From positions 372,001-436,000 of the forward strand of contig JAXBDG010000019.1 of the NCBI GenBank assembly GCA_036320915.1: DNA of 64,000 nt, in the 5' to 3' direction. Origin of the DNA: Linnemannia elongata (taxonomy: Eukaryota; Mortierellomycota; Mortierellomycetes; Mortierellales; Mortierellaceae). This document shows, piece by piece, positions 24,661-35,801 of this stretch; the stretch's first letter is position 1; every line of letters begins with the position of its first letter. The position numbers were made by a program, and so were the translations under genes. Below the pieces are notes generated by a model. That model worked only from the letters and a program-made list of their open reading frames with translations, made no database searches and was not told the origin of the DNA.

Positions 24661-26182
24661 CCTTCACTTTAGCAATGGGTTGGTATGCCATTGTTCATGT
24701 TGTTGCTTGTTTCGTATGTTTGTTTGTTCGTCGTAAGTGTATACGTTTGTCGTAGAGAGCAAAGGTGTTTTGGATGTCGGGGTAACGACGAAATGAGCTT
24801 CAGCATTTGACTGTGAGCACAAAAATAAAATACTCATGGGTCAGATATGTGGTCAAGCAACAAAATACACACCCGCACGGCACGCATTACGAAACCAACA
24901 AAAACGAGGGCGTGGACCATGCACCCGTGGTTGTTTGTCGAGCTTGTGTTTTAGTTTTACCCTGTGATTTTTCACCTGAAAGTAGATAAACAACAGACTG
25001 CCCTCCTCCTCCCTCCTTCCCTCCCTCCCTCCGTCTCTCTCCTTTCCGTCCCCCTTCTCCTTTCGCCCTTCCTCTGTGATGCCTCTTTTTGTGAAAGTGT
25101 CCTTTTCTCTATTGCCATCCAGGACGACAGATAGAGGTTATTATCATCGCTTGGACAATGCGGGATCCAGTGTTGCAGCAAAACAACCGTTGCTATATTT
25201 TTTTTTTTTTTCCAGAAAGGGGGGTACTGGTATCATAAAGTGAATCGATTGATATTGAGGGAGAGAGGGAGAGAGAGGGGGATGATGATGATGATGATTG
25301 CAAGTGAGTGCGGGTTGGTCAAGAAGGAAAGGGAAGAAGAGAGTGAGAGGAGGATGATGTTGGTATATCTAATGACAAGTCGCGTGTAATGTATTAGATG
25401 ATCATATGCAAACTCAAAGGTATTATTACAGTAAAGAAAGAATGAGAAAAAGAGAGCATTTTGAATTGATTGACTGACATGAGAAAATAAGAGAGAAGAG
25501 AGAAAGAGTGAGTGAGAGAGGCTGTGAGCGTGTCGGTCTTGATTCTCAGGCACCATCACCCAACACTATTTTCTTCTTTGATCACTGATACTTGGTACAG
25601 TAGACTGAGACAGAGACAAGAGACAAGAGACATAATCACACATGGAAAATATCTATCAGACATCACCCACCTCTCACCTCGCTCCCCCAAAAAGGGTCTT
25701 TATCTCTTCTCGACTTTTCTTTTTCTTCGCTTCCTTCCTCTTCTCTCTCTCTTCACATTCCATCCACTTCGCCATTCAAACACATCCATTCACTCTCCTT
25801 CTCCTCGCTCTCTCTGGACTCACTCTCACTCTCACTCTTTCTCTCTCGCACTTTCACTCTCTCTTCCTTTCTTCTCTCTAGCCCTCTATCCTTCACCGTT
25901 CCACTCTCCCTCTTTCTTTCTCCTCCTCCTACTGCTACCATAGCCTGCTTGCCTCACCAAGTCTTGTAGCAACTCGTTAGTTCCCCATCGTTAAAGCGAC
26001 AAAGCCTTCAAAGTGACAGCTCTCTCTCTCTCTTCTCATTCATTCAACCTTCACTCACGCACACAGTCTTCTTCTCCCTCCTCTTCCTGCACTCCTTTAA
26101 CCTTACGTCAAAAACAACAGCTCGATAACGACAAAAAACAAGACTCGAACGAACAGATACATATTTTTATAATATAACCGCC

Positions 26183-29100
26183 ATGGCGATGCGTGCAGAA
26201 ACAGCCGCCGCTTCGATGGTCTCACCTCCCGTCAGTCCACTCGCAAACAGCAACCCAGCAGCCAACAACGATATCAACAACACCACCATCAAACAACCAC
26301 CCGCATTTTCCCTCACAAAATCATCCATCCCCCACGATGCACAGCACAACACCACCAACGCAGACTCAACCGAGGCCGATATGATGGCCTCCCTCGATGC
26401 CGTCCTCCTCTCTCGTAAGCAGGAGGCCTCCGCAGTGACCTCAGATTATTATAGTAGTGGTCATGGCGAGGACGACTCGGACCATCCCCTTCCTCTCCCT
26501 CAACACAAAGTCTTGGCCTCGGCGACAACAACAACGACAACAACGACTATATCATCACACGGCCATAGCCATAGCGAACAACGTCCAGTTTCGCCCTTGG
26601 ACCCTCAGACCCCAGAACTTCTCCTCTCCCCTCCACCACCACAGCAACAACTCCCAGAACAGCACTACCACGACAACCACGACAACCACGACAACCACCA
26701 TGAGCACTACGACCATAGTCATTTGGAAGTTGAACACAGTTACAGCCGAGCTGAGCGCGAGGCTGCTACTCCTACTCTGGAGCAAATGGGTCTCGAGAAG
26801 CTTGACGAGCTGGATCTCCGCATGTTGTTGCAGAACGCTTATGAGGCTATCCAAGAAAAGGATCGAGGTAAGAACAACGAACCTTGTTTTTTTACTGTTC
26901 TCATTAAAACTAGCATGTGAAGGGTGAAGGAGAGAGAAGGACCATAATCATTTGCACACATCATTTGCCTTGTCAAATGGTGTGTTTCTCTACTCTTGCG
27001 TTTGAGTATCTCTATTATGCATATGCCGCATCCATCTCTCTCCTTTCTCTTTCCTAACCTATCCCCCCCTCACTCACACTTTCTTTCCGTATTTTACTCC
27101 CTCTCCCTCTATCACTTGCTCTCTTTCTCTTTTTTTTCCTCTTCCGTCCCTCCCACTCGTCACCCTCCTGTCCACCCCTTACCTTCATCTCCCGTCTCAT
27201 CCCTATCCTACCATACCATACCATATCTATACATATTTTTTTTGCATTTTGTTGTTGGGTATTTTTGTACTCATTTCTTGTTACTATCCATCGATCTGCA
27301 TATCCTACCCCTATAGACCTCGGACTGGCCGCAATGATGGGCCAAGATCTTATCGTAACCAACAACCATTTGGAGGCAGCAAAAAGCCAATTGGAGGCCA
27401 CGAACAGCCATTTGGAACAGACCAACAACCACCTTGCAGCAACCAACAACAGCCTCGAGGCCAAATACCAAAAGGTCCTCACCCAGATCCGTCAGCATCG
27501 CGCACATAACAAGCATAGACAGTTCGCACAACCTCGAAGCATCCATATCTCGCCCCCCTCTGAGACCTCAACAACTAGTAGCAGATTGGGAGCCGGATTT
27601 AGCATTGACGAAATGGGCGCCGAGGTCGATACCAACGACGATAACTGGGTTGATGATCTCGAGCCTAGTCAACACCGATCCATGCCTCACTCGCAACTGT
27701 CGTCGTCGCTGCTCCCTTCTTCGGCTGCAGGAGGAAACAACAACTTCCGTCGGAGTCAGAACCACAACGGAGGATACAACATGCGGTCGCGGTCACGCCA
27801 GGATATCGAAAAACTCGCCAGTCTGGAGGATCGCAACACGGAGCTTCAGATGAAGTTTGACGCTTTGACAAAGGAGCTCAAGCAAGGACGACGACAGGCT
27901 TTCAAGCGCAGTCGCAAGTTTGAGCAAGAGATCAAGACGGTCAAGAGCGAGCTCGAGAGGTCGACGGCCAAGGCACTTGATCTTGAGGAACAGAACGGAC
28001 GGTTGATTGAGGCCAGCCGGATGATTCGCATGCGCAGAATCCAACTCAAGAACCAGCTCCCAGCCCCTGGATCTATTCCTGGATCGACTATGGCGACTAT
28101 GGCGGTTGAAATGCAGGGGGATGACATGACCATTCAGGAGATGCTTGCCGAGGATAACCGCATCTTTGAGGAGCTTCGGGACCGTCTCAAGTCGCTCGAG
28201 AGGATGAACTTGTCGTTGGTGCAGCAAAAGGCCGAAGCTGACAAGAAGACTGCACAGATTGCTCAGGATTTGCTCGATATGCAGAAGGACCATGAGGAGC
28301 TGATGACCAATCTCTGTGGATTCTCTGACCTCCAGACTGCCTACGACAAACAGACGTCCCATGTACGGGAGTTGGAGAACACTATTCAGGAGTTGCAGAA
28401 CACTGTCAGCACGATGAGCTCGAGACTCTCACAGATGAACTCGCCATTGATGTCGCCCTCAGAGCCTTCGTCGCCCATGCAAAGTCTTTGGCGCCGTGAC
28501 GATGCCGATTTTAAGGCCCTGAAGACCATCCTCCACGGGTCGAGCCCCCAGCCCATGGTCGTCAAATCGCCCAACCTCCGTGGTCAACCCACTGGACCCA
28601 AACGCCCTCGTCGTACCCTTCTGGCAGAACTCGAGTCGGAATGGTTCCGCGATATCTCCTTCTTTGGCCCCCCTCGCGTTGTTGCCGATCAACAGGAACA
28701 GCAGCAGATCCACCTCCCTGGTATCCATGCTCCAAAGTCCCCCAAGGCCCTCAAGAACCACCGCCACGACTCCGAGTCCGAGTTCTTCTCGGATGATACC
28801 GGTGGACGCGTCAAGGGTTGGCGCCAGAGGATCCGCAACATTGATATGGAGGAAGAGTCCGCCTGTGAGTCGTCGAATTGCATTCGCAAGAAGCACCGCC
28901 GTCGCGGTCGCTTCCAACCTATCGGCACCGATACTGATGCCGGCGGCATGACGACTGAAAGCCACGGTGGCGAGGACAGCGATGTCGAGCGGTACCAACT
29001 CTACCGCCGTCGTCAGGAGAATCATCACCACCAGCTCCGTAAGCGCCGCCACCAGGGCGGATCCAGATCCGGATCTGACGATGATGAGGATCTTTCGGAC

Positions 29101-29502
29101 TGCTCGGACCCCATGCACCACCATCACCACCATCATGATGGCAACCTTAACGGTAACCATCACAGCGGCGATGACCTCCGTGCGTCGAGCCCCGATGGCG
29201 AATGTTGCTGCCACCTGTACGACGACTACAGCGACTACTCGTCCTACGACGAGGACGAGGAAGAGTCTGTTGTTGGCTGGGCCCATTTCGAGGACTATGA
29301 TGCCTCGTCGTTCGGCTACAACCCTCGTCGGGATGGCTACTACCTTGGCCGTCAGTCGCGTCGTGGTATCTTTGGCATGATCCAGAGCGTGTTTATGCTC
29401 TTCCGTCTTGTCTGGCGCTGGTGCCGGTTCATCTCGATCCTGTCGACTGCTCTTGCCATTGCCGTCTATCGCGGACCCGATGCCCTCTTGACCGACCGCT
29501 AA
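26183..29502 (+). CDS. Coiled-coil protein with CC1-box-like motif and C-terminal membrane anchor
   Basis: Two exons, 26183-26867 and 27317-29502, encode 956 residues. A disordered His/Asn/Ser-rich N-terminus leads into helices at about 195. Splicing joins AIQEKDR to DLGLAAMMGQDLI (residues 229-241). This matches the CC1-box pattern (D/E)LxxAAxxGxxLL of BICD, Spindly, TRAK and HAP1, which binds dynein light intermediate chain. A regular Asn/Leu heptad array and long coiled coils follow to about residue 630. LLAELESEWFRD (663-674) then resembles in position and type the Spindly-motif region. The C-terminal half is acidic, basic and His-rich, ending with a hydrophobic segment at about 918-946 and a short tail. 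It may be a membrane-anchored cargo adaptor for dynein. The motif match is seen; the function is inferred, and a generic coiled-coil tether is the alternative. Confidence 0.75.
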
Positions 29503-30029
29503 AGCCTGTCGAGCTCTCTCTCTCTTTCTCTCTTTCTTTCTTTGTAGTTTTCTCTGATTGTTTTTCTATACCCTTTTAGTTTTGTTCTTTTTCAAATGCA
29601 TTGCTTTCTTATTGCCTTGGGAAAAACAAGCCCTTATGACATCTCTTAGTATTCTCTCATCCACGAACCTTTATCATGACCATTTTTTTTGTTTTGCTTT
29701 TCTTACATCTCTTTGTAGTCCTCAAAAACAAAATACGATACACTTACTCAACAGTCAACACACACACTGAATAAAACAAACCAATTCATAAATAACAGAG
29801 CTATCAACTCCCCCATCGTTCGCTTTCTGCTTAACCAACCATGCTCTATGTGTGCGGGAGGAGGAGGGGGGGAGGTTGTGATGAATTTTCGTTATTTTTA
29901 TTATGGTGGTGGAAAAAAATTACAATATTATGGTTGTGGCGTGAAAATTGAACGAAAAAGTAAAGCGAAAAGCGAAAGCGAAAACAATAATAAAAAAAAA
30001 AAGCTCAATCCCAGCTTTTTTTTTTTCTT
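29503..30029. other. Convergent 3' region
   Basis: This 527-bp spacer lies between two genes read toward each other. It contains 3' untranslated sequence with CT-repeats near 29515-29545, a G-rich run at 29863-29873 and A-rich sequence near 29990-30000. No gene is seen. Confidence 0.5.
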
Positions 30030-31484
30030 TTACTGAGCCTTCTTGGTGGTAGAACGCTTCTTTGTTGAAGAACTAGAGGACTTCTTGGTGGTGGTCTTGG
30101 ACTCGGTCGTGTTCGTCTCGCCGGCAGTAACAGTCTTCTTGAGGGTACCATCGGGGTTAAGGTGGGCATACCTGGCAGGGTCAGAAGAGTAGCTGGATCC
30201 GCCAGAGAAGAGAGAGAAAATGACACCGGAGAGGGAACCAGCGAGGATGTAGACGACCCACCTGGGCATCCAGTAAGTGTACTGGTTGATCCAGTCCATT
30301 CCGTCAGCGTACTTCTCCATCCATCCCGACCTATTTTGGTTAAATGAGAGAGAAAGGAGGTTAGGGCTAGATGTTCATTGTGGGCTTTTATGTTTTCCGT
30401 TTTCCTTGTGAAAGAAAAAGTGATATGAACTGAAATACAACGTGAGAAAAAATGCCAAAAAAAACCCCCAGAAAACAAAACTTACAACATGGAGTAAGGG
30501 CCCATGGGACCATCCAGGACAGGGTAGAGCTTGTACCTCTCCTCCTCAATGAACTCAACCAAAAACTCGGTGTTGTTCCTGACATAGGGGATCTGACGGA
30601 CTATTAGGGCAAAGAAACATACAAAGAAGAAAAGATAAGTAAAATGCTCTTTTCGAAACTTTTCGACAAGGAATAAACTGGCAAGGGCAAGAAAATGAAA
30701 AGAGACTTACAGACGCCATCCTTGGCATAGAGGAGGTAAGGGAGACGGGCAGGGACGAAGAAGCGAGCAGAGATGTGGGCACTCTCCTCGACCCAGACCT
30801 GCGCAAACTTGGTGTTGGTCTCGCCCTGGAGGGTCTTGGCTGCGTCGACGTAGGTGGGGTAGTAATCTGCAGAGGGAGCCGAAATAGGCGAGATGCTTTG
30901 AGAGAAAAAAAAGATAGGAGGGTTATGCGTGAGTATGCTTTGTGTTGAGAGTTAGGCCTGGATTACGATTTGAATATCGTCGTTTCTTCTTGTGTCGAAT
31001 GGTGTGCTCTCCTTGGTTTTCCGTTTTTTCTATCTCCCTGAGGTTTTACTTTTTTTGTCCCTTCTTCGCGAATGTTGTGCTGTTCCCTGATTGTCCACTG
31101 CATCCTTTCGCATCCTGTTCCTGCTTCATCCTTCGGTCCATGAACATAACAAGCATACAGCACACTTCCAAACACGAAAAACATAATAACAGGAAAAAAA
31201 AAAAAAAAAAGTAAAACTTACAAAGCAACGATCCACTCGTCTTCAAAGATGGTAGCCTTATAGTTGGCATCGGTAATGTTATTAATCACAGGCTCGGACT
31301 CGAACAAGTTCTGAGAGGGGAGGCTTCCAGAGATGTAGGCCTTGAAGAAGGAAGTGATACCCTTGAGGCCGCCTGGGTTCTCCTGGTTAGCTGCTTGGTC
31401 TTCGGCGCCATATTGGGCAGCGGCGGGGGAGGCGATGAGTGCAATGGCACCAAGGATTGCGACGGATGACTGGAAGAACTTCAT
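30030..31484 (-). CDS. Secretory-pathway transmembrane thioredoxin-fold protein lacking CXXC
   Basis: Four minus-strand exons, 31484-31222, 30895-30711, 30600-30486 and 30330-30030, encode 287 residues. A signal peptide (about 1-23, ending ASPAAA) is followed by a thioredoxin-like domain. EDEWIVALF then ISPISAPS aligns with the WxVxFYAPWCxxC region, so Ser93-Ala-Pro-Ser96 replaces CXXC. ARLPYLLYAKDG supplies the cis-proline (Pro140) strand and turn. A transmembrane helix follows (about 211-230, VVYILAGSLSGVIFSLF), then a Lys/Ser/Thr-rich cytosolic tail. The layout is that of TMX-like ER oxidoreductases, but without redox cysteines it should act, if at all, as a chaperone or adaptor. All three junctions preserve frame and fold. 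The gene is divergent from the RCC1 gene. Confidence 0.82.
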
Positions 31485-32726
31485 CTCGGTTGTATGTTGG
31501 TTGATGAGGAATGAAAAGGGAGGAAAGAGGAGGAAGTATGAAGAAGAGGGAAGAAGAAAAAAGAGAAATAAGAGGAAAGGGGGGGAGGAGAAATAGAAGA
31601 AGAGGAAGGAAGGAAAAGGCGTGTTGTGAGAAGTGAGCGCGAGTAAAGGACAAAGGCAAGTTCTTGACTTTCGGAAGAGGTGGCCGTCCGTTGGCCTATG
31701 TAGGCTCTTGTGATTGGTTCATTGTGTATGTGCTGGCTGACAGAGTGATCGCTCACCTTTTCATTCGTCGTTGTTCCCTCGATTCGAGAACATTTTCACT
31801 TTGAAAAATACTTTAATTTTTTCGCTTCTTTTTTGTGTGAAAATATAACTGATGGTTGGAGGGAGTATCATCAATCACCATTCTTCTTCGTCTCACTCTC
31901 CTTTCATCACTAGCCATTGACAGTGATCAATCAAAGAAGGTCCTACTCACTTGATCATTCTTGTTCTTGGTCCTGTTCTCTGACCTTCCTTCCTCTTCCT
32001 CTCTTCATTCAAGGGTCGATCGATGGCTTGTCCAGTAGTGAGTGGTGGGAATACTGTTCTTTTTTTTTTTTTTTGCTCGCATGTGTGTTTGCATTTGAGC
32101 TGGGCCAATAGGAACACGATCCCTCGTCTCTGGAAGAACAACACTATCACACACACACAAACACGCCTGTTTTTTTGTGAGCACAACAAATTCAAATGTT
32201 CGCACACCTTCAACCTTCACCTTCCTGGTCCAGAATGATAAAGAAGGCAAGCGAATAACACTTGAGCCCTAGTAAGTTATGTGCTAGAGCCGTGTATCCA
32301 CGGAAATGGAAGAGAGTGAGAAACTTGTTGGGCAACTTGGAAAATCGTTTGGGCATTGGTGGGAAACAGGTGGTGCCTTGCGTACGCCAGTGTGGATTAA
32401 AGTTTTTTTTTTCTCTTAGAGTCGTCGCTGTACTTGCTTTCCTTGATTCATTTGGTTGTTGCTGTTGTACAGAGACTTGAGCCTTTGGAACAATAAAGAA
32501 GATCGTGGAAGCAAAAGCAACCACCATCAATCCCTTGACCAAGGACAAGGCGCGCGTGAATGGGTGCAGCTATTCGTGAAAAAGGCAAGATAGCACTATG
32601 GAACCTTGGAATTGGGGGTGACGTGGATTTCTCGCAGCTTGGACAAGCACCGAGGTCCGATCGAAATTGCTTTTGATTTTCTTCCCTTTCCCATTCGCGC
32701 AGACAAGAAGGAGGAAGGACAAGCCC
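31485..32726. promoter_or_regulatory. Divergent intergenic region, thioredoxin-like / RCC1 genes
   Basis: The 1.24-kb region drives both flanking genes outward. The part next to 31484 is a purine tract on the + strand, that is, the pyrimidine tract of the minus-strand promoter. A poly-T run lies near 32060-32075 and CA repeats near 32149-32163. No supportable gene lies inside. Confidence 0.45.
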
Positions 32727-34460
32727 ATGGACAAAGGACAAGGACCAGCAACCCTCTACGCATTCGGGTCCAACGGAAACGGTCAGCTCGGAATCGCATC
32801 CGACGACGACAAATCCATCCCTCAACCCATTCACTCCTCTTTCATCAACACCACCAACCTCGCCTTGACCGACAACTCCCTCTCTTCATCACCTCAACGC
32901 CATGGTAACAGCAACAAGGATTTAACAACGATGCCTCATGTGAATGCCATCAAGCCGTTCCACGACTTTGCGGCAGGAGGGAACCATACAGCACTCATTA
33001 CCCACGGCAGTCGACAGCTGTTTATGACGGGGTCAAACAAGGACGGTGAGACGCTCTTGAGGGAACCCTCTCAAGTGTTCAAGCCGGCTGAATTTTCTCA
33101 ACGCCTTCAACACCAACCACCACACCAACAGCAATTGAACAACCAAAACCAGGAGAGCAGTGGTCGATCTACAGACTCGAACAAGGACGGCAACAGCAGT
33201 ATTCGGTGGCGATCGGTCGCGTGCGGCTGGGCATTCACGATCGGCCTCACAGAACCTTATCATCTAACGCCTGACAGTCACGACACCATCGCCGTCACCA
33301 GTAACAACAACAACAACAACCAAATGGTCTACGCCTGGGGCTCTGGTTCCTTTGGAGAACTCGGACTCGGAGTCGGACGTTCCAAGACTGGAGGACAGGC
33401 CATTCCCATCACAACAGGACTTCTCGACGCAGGATCCTCTGGTACGCGATTTGAATTGGTCAAAGTCAGGGCAGGATTACGACATGTCCTGTTGTTGGCC
33501 AAGGAGACCAGAAGTATCGCTGGCCAGGACAGTGGAACGATAAATACGGTTCTGATGGGCTGGGGCAGTAACAGGCAGGGACAGCTCGGGGTGTTGACGC
33601 GATCGAGTGGCGGTGATTCTACAACAACGATGCCGTTCACAGAGAAAGAGTTGAGGGGCAAGTTTATGGAGCCGACTCGGATCGTGATCTCGGCGGCTAC
33701 CACAAGACGACAACACCGCGAAAGTGGTGCAAATACAGGTACTGGAATCGAGGATAAGGAGCCGGAGATTCTGGACATGGCATGCGGGCAGAACCATTCT
33801 TTAGTCCTCTTCTCGAACGGTGCCGTCTACTCCTCGGGACTCGACAAGTATGGACAACTCGGACCTCGAGCAGCAGCCGGGGAAGGCAACAGCGAGGAAG
33901 GTACGGATAAGGACAAGAAGGTGGACTTTCGGATAGGGTTTGAACAGGTCGTTGGACTACCCTTTGTCAACTCGATCTCGTGTGGGTGGAACCATAACGC
34001 CGCAATGGATACGAGGCCGCTTGTTGGAGATCCGACTGCCATGACAACTATCTATCTCTGGGGCAGGAACGATCATGGTCAACTGGGCGGTGGTCTACCT
34101 TGTCGTGCCGTGGCTGTTAATCTAAATAGTGGGGCGGGGGATGTTCCTGTGGGAATCGTTCAGGTCCGGATCCCTTTTCGACGGAAAGAGGACAAGGACG
34201 GATTGGAGTTTGAGCCGTTGGTCTCGTACAGTTGTGGATCTGAACATACGTTGGCCATGACACAGTCGGGTGATTGCTATGCTTGGGGTTGGAACGAGCA
34301 CGGAAACTGTGGTAGTGGTGTCGATAGTGCTGGGAACAAGGACCTCCAAGATGTTCCGACACCACGTTTGATTCAATTTTCAGACCGACCAAGCTCGTTG
34401 TCCCCTGAACATAGAGGATGGGTTACTGGCGGATATGGCTCCTCATGGGTCTGGACATAG
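32727..34460 (+). CDS. RCC1-repeat beta-propeller protein (ATS1-like)
   Basis: A single uninterrupted exon of 577 residues starts at the ATG at 32727 (cccATGgac), 60 bases inside the longer open frame, where the first blade begins almost at once. RCC1 blades are plain: LYAFGSNGNGQLG, VYAWGSGSFGELGLG, LMGWGSNRQGQLG, VYSSGLDKYGQLG, IYLWGRNDHGQLGGG and CYAWGWNEHGNCGSG, each paired with a 'CG..H/N.A..' strand such as ACGQNHSLVLFSNG. No other domain is present. Stand-alone RCC1 proteins of this size in fungi include Ats1, linked to tRNA wobble-uridine modification, and chromatin-type RCC1. The Ats1 assignment is a guess from size and layout. It is unusual here for having no intron, and converges with the dioxygenase gene 125 bp away. 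Confidence 0.85.
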   Translation: MDKGQGPATLYAFGSNGNGQLGIASDDDKSIPQPIHSSFINTTNLALTDNSLSSSPQRHGNSNKDLTTMPHVNAIKPFHDFAAGGNHTALITHGSRQLFMTGSNKDGETLLREPSQVFKPAEFSQRLQHQPPHQQQLNNQNQESSGRSTDSNKDGNSSIRWRSVACGWAFTIGLTEPYHLTPDSHDTIAVTSNNNNNNQMVYAWGSGSFGELGLGVGRSKTGGQAIPITTGLLDAGSSGTRFELVKVRAGLRHVLLLAKETRSIAGQDSGTINTVLMGWGSNRQGQLGVLTRSSGGDSTTTMPFTEKELRGKFMEPTRIVISAATTRRQHRESGANTGTGIEDKEPEILDMACGQNHSLVLFSNGAVYSSGLDKYGQLGPRAAAGEGNSEEGTDKDKKVDFRIGFEQVVGLPFVNSISCGWNHNAAMDTRPLVGDPTAMTTIYLWGRNDHGQLGGGLPCRAVAVNLNSGAGDVPVGIVQVRIPFRRKEDKDGLEFEPLVSYSCGSEHTLAMTQSGDCYAWGWNEHGNCGSGVDSAGNKDLQDVPTPRLIQFSDRPSSLSPEHRGWVTGGYGSSWVWT

Positions 34461-34585
34461 AGATCCTCTTTTACTTCACGCCCCAATAAAAGTGAAATTG
34501 GAAACAGGTTGACCATGATCATAGTTTTATTACGTTGGAAGGAGTTATTATATACAAAAATGTGAAGGAGAAAACGAGGACGAGC

Positions 34586-35801
34586 TTAAGCGGTGGTAGC
34601 AGATGCAGTGCCCTGAGCCGCAGCCTTGGCTTTCTCAGCAGCAGCCTTGTCAGCAGCCTCCTGCTTGGCAACAATAGCCTTGGAAGTAATCTCCCAAGCT
34701 TTAGCCTGAGTTCCCGAGGCGGGGTCATAGAAGGGCTTCTCACCCGAAACAGTAACACGAACACCACGACGCTGATAAGGTCTGAAATCAGGTACACCCG
34801 TATGATAAGTCGACCTGTTATCCCAAATGGCGACTGAATCCTTCTTCCAATGGAACCGAATCTGGTACTGCAATTTCTTGGCGACCAGGTCTGCAAGGTA
34901 GTCCAGAATCCACTTGGACTCGACCGGGTTCAGTCCATTGATCTCGCGGGTGAAAACCGGGTTGACGTAGACAGACTTCCAGCCCGTAACGGGATTGGTC
35001 CGGATGACAGGGTGGACGGAATCGTTGAGTTTTCCGAATGTCTTGCGACCGGAGGATTGGGTCAGAATCTTGAAGATGTCAGAGGAGTGGGTGGCGGTGA
35101 GGCCCTCGAGAAGAGTTTTGATGGGCTGGGAGAGATCGTCGTAGAGCTGGTAGCCGTTTGACCAGATAGTGTCGCCGCCGGCTTCGGGGATTTCTTCGAA
35201 CTTGAGGATCGAGAATGAGGCTGGGGCAGGCTCGAAGGAGACGTCAGAGTGCCACGAGTCGTTCGTATTGAATCTGCTTGGGGGGCTAAGAAAGGTAGAA
35301 TATGATAGGATGTGAAAGAGAAAGAAAAAAACATGTTAAAAACCAATGTATAAAGACACATGCAACCTCCATAGCGATGTTGCCAAGTCAATTGACTGGT
35401 TTTTACCTAAGGCGAGAGTCAAGGACAATGACCTCGGGGTTATCCTGGTTATGAGGAACCAAAGGATGAACATGGAGAGGACCCCAACGCTTGCCGAGCT
35501 TGACATGCTCTTTATAATCCAAATCATCCTGGTCTCTAAAAAAGACCGCACCACGCTCAGCAATCAGTGCGGCCAACTCCTCGCTCTGCTGCTCAGTCAA
35601 CTGGGAGAGCTTGATACCGTGAAGCTCGGTTCCAAACTTGGGAGTGTAATCGATGCGCTTAGTCACGCTGGCAAAGAGGGCCTTCTTCTCGGGGTCGGAG
35701 CCGAGGCCGGCGACGCGGGTGGCGTGGGTGTTGCGGTCGGCCAGGGTTGTGTCCTTGTCATCGGCGGAGAGGACAATGTTTTCGGCGATGAGGGATCCCA
35801 T
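34586..35801 (-). CDS. TauD/TfdA-family Fe(II)/2-oxoglutarate dioxygenase (Jlp1-like)
   Basis: Two minus-strand exons, 35801-35407 and 35276-34586, encode 361 residues. The N-terminal half has YTPKFGTELHGIKLSQLT, ERGAVFFRDQ and LGKRWGPLHVHPLVPH, typical of the TauD fold. The metal triad is visible: His141 and Asp143 in SWHSDVSF, and His290 in STYHTG. Arginines for 2-oxoglutarate follow in FRPYQRRGVRV. Fungal relatives such as Jlp1 oxidise sulfonates or other small acids, releasing sulfite and an aldehyde; the substrate here cannot be told. The C-terminus is an Ala/Lys-rich tail beyond the domain. The acceptor of exon 2 was chosen among three nearby AGs as the only one preserving frame into RFNTNDSWHSD. 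The enzyme is probably cytosolic, with no signal peptide seen. Confidence 0.9.

Larger units (their letters stand above)
22530..26182. other. 3.65-kb gene-free region between CDC6 and the CC1-box gene
   Basis: I see no supportable protein gene. The region contains T-rich tracts (22830-22900, 23035-23050, 23700-23720), a large inverted repeat (23256-23338) and a CCTTTTTAT tandem repeat (24625-24660). The last 500 bases are CT-rich promoter-like sequence before the next gene. Sequence around 22890-23115 has acceptor-like TTTTTAG and GGCAG sites followed by a short ATG ORF at 23113, so an untranslated or non-coding transcript is possible but unproven. Confidence 0.45.
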
